From positions 1-6,863 of the forward strand of contig JANXLO010000442.1 of the NCBI GenBank assembly GCA_025355115.1: DNA of 6,863 nt, given 5' to 3'. Under the pieces are notes generated by a model that saw nothing but the letters and a program-made list of their open reading frames with translations, did not search any database and was not told where the DNA came from. Shown here one piece after another: positions 6,453 to 6,863 of this stretch. The DNA is from Chthonomonadaceae bacterium. Its GTDB lineage: Bacteria > Armatimonadota > Chthonomonadetes > Chthonomonadales > Chthonomonadaceae. How positions within the stretch are numbered: position 1 is the stretch's first letter; each line of letters opens with the position of its first letter. A program made the translations under genes and the position numbers.

Positions 6453-6758
6453 ATGCAGCGTCATGGCATTGAGATACCCGAGCCCATATTATCCGATTTC
6501 TGCCGCCGTTGGCAAATCTCAGAATTGGCACTTTTCGGCTCGATACTTCGATCTGACTTTGGCCCGGACAGTGACTTGGATTTTTTGGTCACTTACCATA
6601 AGGATAAACAGTGGGAGGCATGGAGGTATATGCCGGAAGCGGATGAAATTGCCGCTCTGACCGGCAGAAATGTAGACTGGATAACAAAAAACTCAATCGT
6701 TCGCGGCAGAAATCCAATGCTCCGGCGCGAAGTCTTGGCCAGAATGGATGAAGAGTAA
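6453..6758 (+). CDS. MNT-type nucleotidyltransferase, MntA-like antitoxin
   Basis: From the ATG at 6453 the protein has 101 residues, the usual size of minimal nucleotidyltransferases (COG1669 type). The diagnostic GSx10DxD motif is intact: G29-S30 in LALFGSILR, then D41 and D43 in SDLDFLV. A third acidic residue, D75, is in GRNVDWITK. IPEPILSDFCRRW (8-20) matches the usual opening helix, and NPMLRREVL (87-95) the usual end. In MntA-HepT pairs such proteins AMPylate and neutralise the HEPN ribonuclease toxin; others of the family stand alone. The start is a choice: ATG at 6390 (122 residues, GAGGA before it) is possible, but family length and a probable -10 box at 6407 favour 6453, which has AGAAAGG at 6436-6442. 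GC content is near 48 %, below the roughly 60 % of the other genes, suggesting acquisition. No HEPN partner is visible in the remaining 105 bases. Confidence 0.85.
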   Translation: MQRHGIEIPEPILSDFCRRWQISELALFGSILRSDFGPDSDLDFLVTYHKDKQWEAWRYMPEADEIAALTGRNVDWITKNSIVRGRNPMLRREVLARMDEE

Positions 6759-6863
6759 AACAGCAAAAAATCTTGATCGACATCGTTTTGAGACCTCACT
6801 ATTGAATGAACAAAAAAAAGCGAGCAGAGAAATGAATTATCTTGCTCGCATGAATTCAAGCAT
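6748..6863 (+). CDS. Possible start of an unidentified ORF overlapping the nucleotidyltransferase
   Basis: An ATG at 6748 lies inside the end of the nucleotidyltransferase gene (11-base overlap), and the frame stays open to the window edge, giving 38 Lys/Arg-rich residues beginning MKSKTAKNLDRHRF. Antitoxin-toxin partners often overlap this way, but the sequence does not resemble the start of HepT/DUF86 proteins. No clear ribosome binding site precedes it, and a minus-strand terminator lies within it. It may well be noncoding AT-rich DNA. Confidence 0.2.
   Translation, partial: MKSKTAKNLDRHRFETSLLNEQKKASREMNYLARMNSS
6812..6849 (-). terminator. Rho-independent terminator, minus strand
   Basis: Read on the minus strand, GCGAGCA (6849-6843) and TGCTCGC (6826-6820) form a perfect 7-base stem with a 16-base loop, in which AGA and TCT may add three pairs beside a bulged C. 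Eight T residues follow directly (6819-6812). This is the classical intrinsic terminator form, for transcription coming from the right edge. A minus-strand frame entering from the edge ends at a TAA in the loop (6839-6837) after MLEFMRAR and could be the tail of that gene, but this is too short to judge. Confidence 0.75.

Noticed and set aside
6593..6859. 88-residue minus-strand frame with TTG start at the right end
   Set aside because: It runs through the terminator and antisense to the nucleotidyltransferase, and its Phe/Ser-rich sequence reflects the poly-T and AT-rich DNA.

Overview
The window is a GC-rich (roughly 60 % over most genes) bacterial segment with tightly packed genes, good Shine-Dalgarno sites and Sec-type export. 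The gene mix is a Gfo/Idh/MocA oxidoreductase, a TIM-barrel sugar isomerase/epimerase, a phytanoyl-CoA-dioxygenase-like oxygenase, a zinc-less medium-chain dehydrogenase and a secreted family IV esterase. This is typical of soil or aquatic heterotrophs such as Armatimonadota, Planctomycetota or Acidobacteriota. That assignment is an impression from gene content, not a demonstrated one.

Left part, plus strand: the last 89 codons of a Gfo/Idh/MocA-type oxidoreductase (to 271), a 142-base gap with small inverted repeats, then a 12-helix MFS transporter (414-1808) that starts with TTG behind a good ribosome binding site.

Middle part, minus strand, transcribed right to left: a zinc-less MDR dehydrogenase (4769-3738), a PhyH-type Fe(II)/2-oxoglutarate dioxygenase (3570-2617) and a TIM-barrel isomerase/epimerase (2620-1805). 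The last two overlap by ATGA and are probably translationally coupled. The final gene converges on the MFS gene, and their stop codons overlap. Together with the MFS and Gfo/Idh/MocA genes this looks like uptake plus redox and isomerase chemistry on a sugar, polyol, glycoside or similar small polar molecule. The substrate cannot be read from the sequence.

Right part: a 331-base divergent region, then a secreted HSL-family (family IV) alpha/beta hydrolase (5101-6135) with an intact Ser-Asp-His triad. A long hairpin follows its stop. After about 300 bases without a clear gene comes an MNT-type nucleotidyltransferase (6453-6758) of the MntA antitoxin kind. Base composition falls to about 48 % GC in this gene and to below 40 % in the last 100 bases, suggesting an acquired segment. 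Its usual HEPN partner is not recognisable before the window ends. A convincing minus-strand intrinsic terminator sits at 6812-6849, implying a leftward gene arriving from beyond the right edge.

No rRNA, tRNA, insertion sequence or CRISPR array was seen. The best candidate for an uncharacterised system is the MDR-PhyH-TIM-barrel operon with its neighbouring transporter and oxidoreductase.
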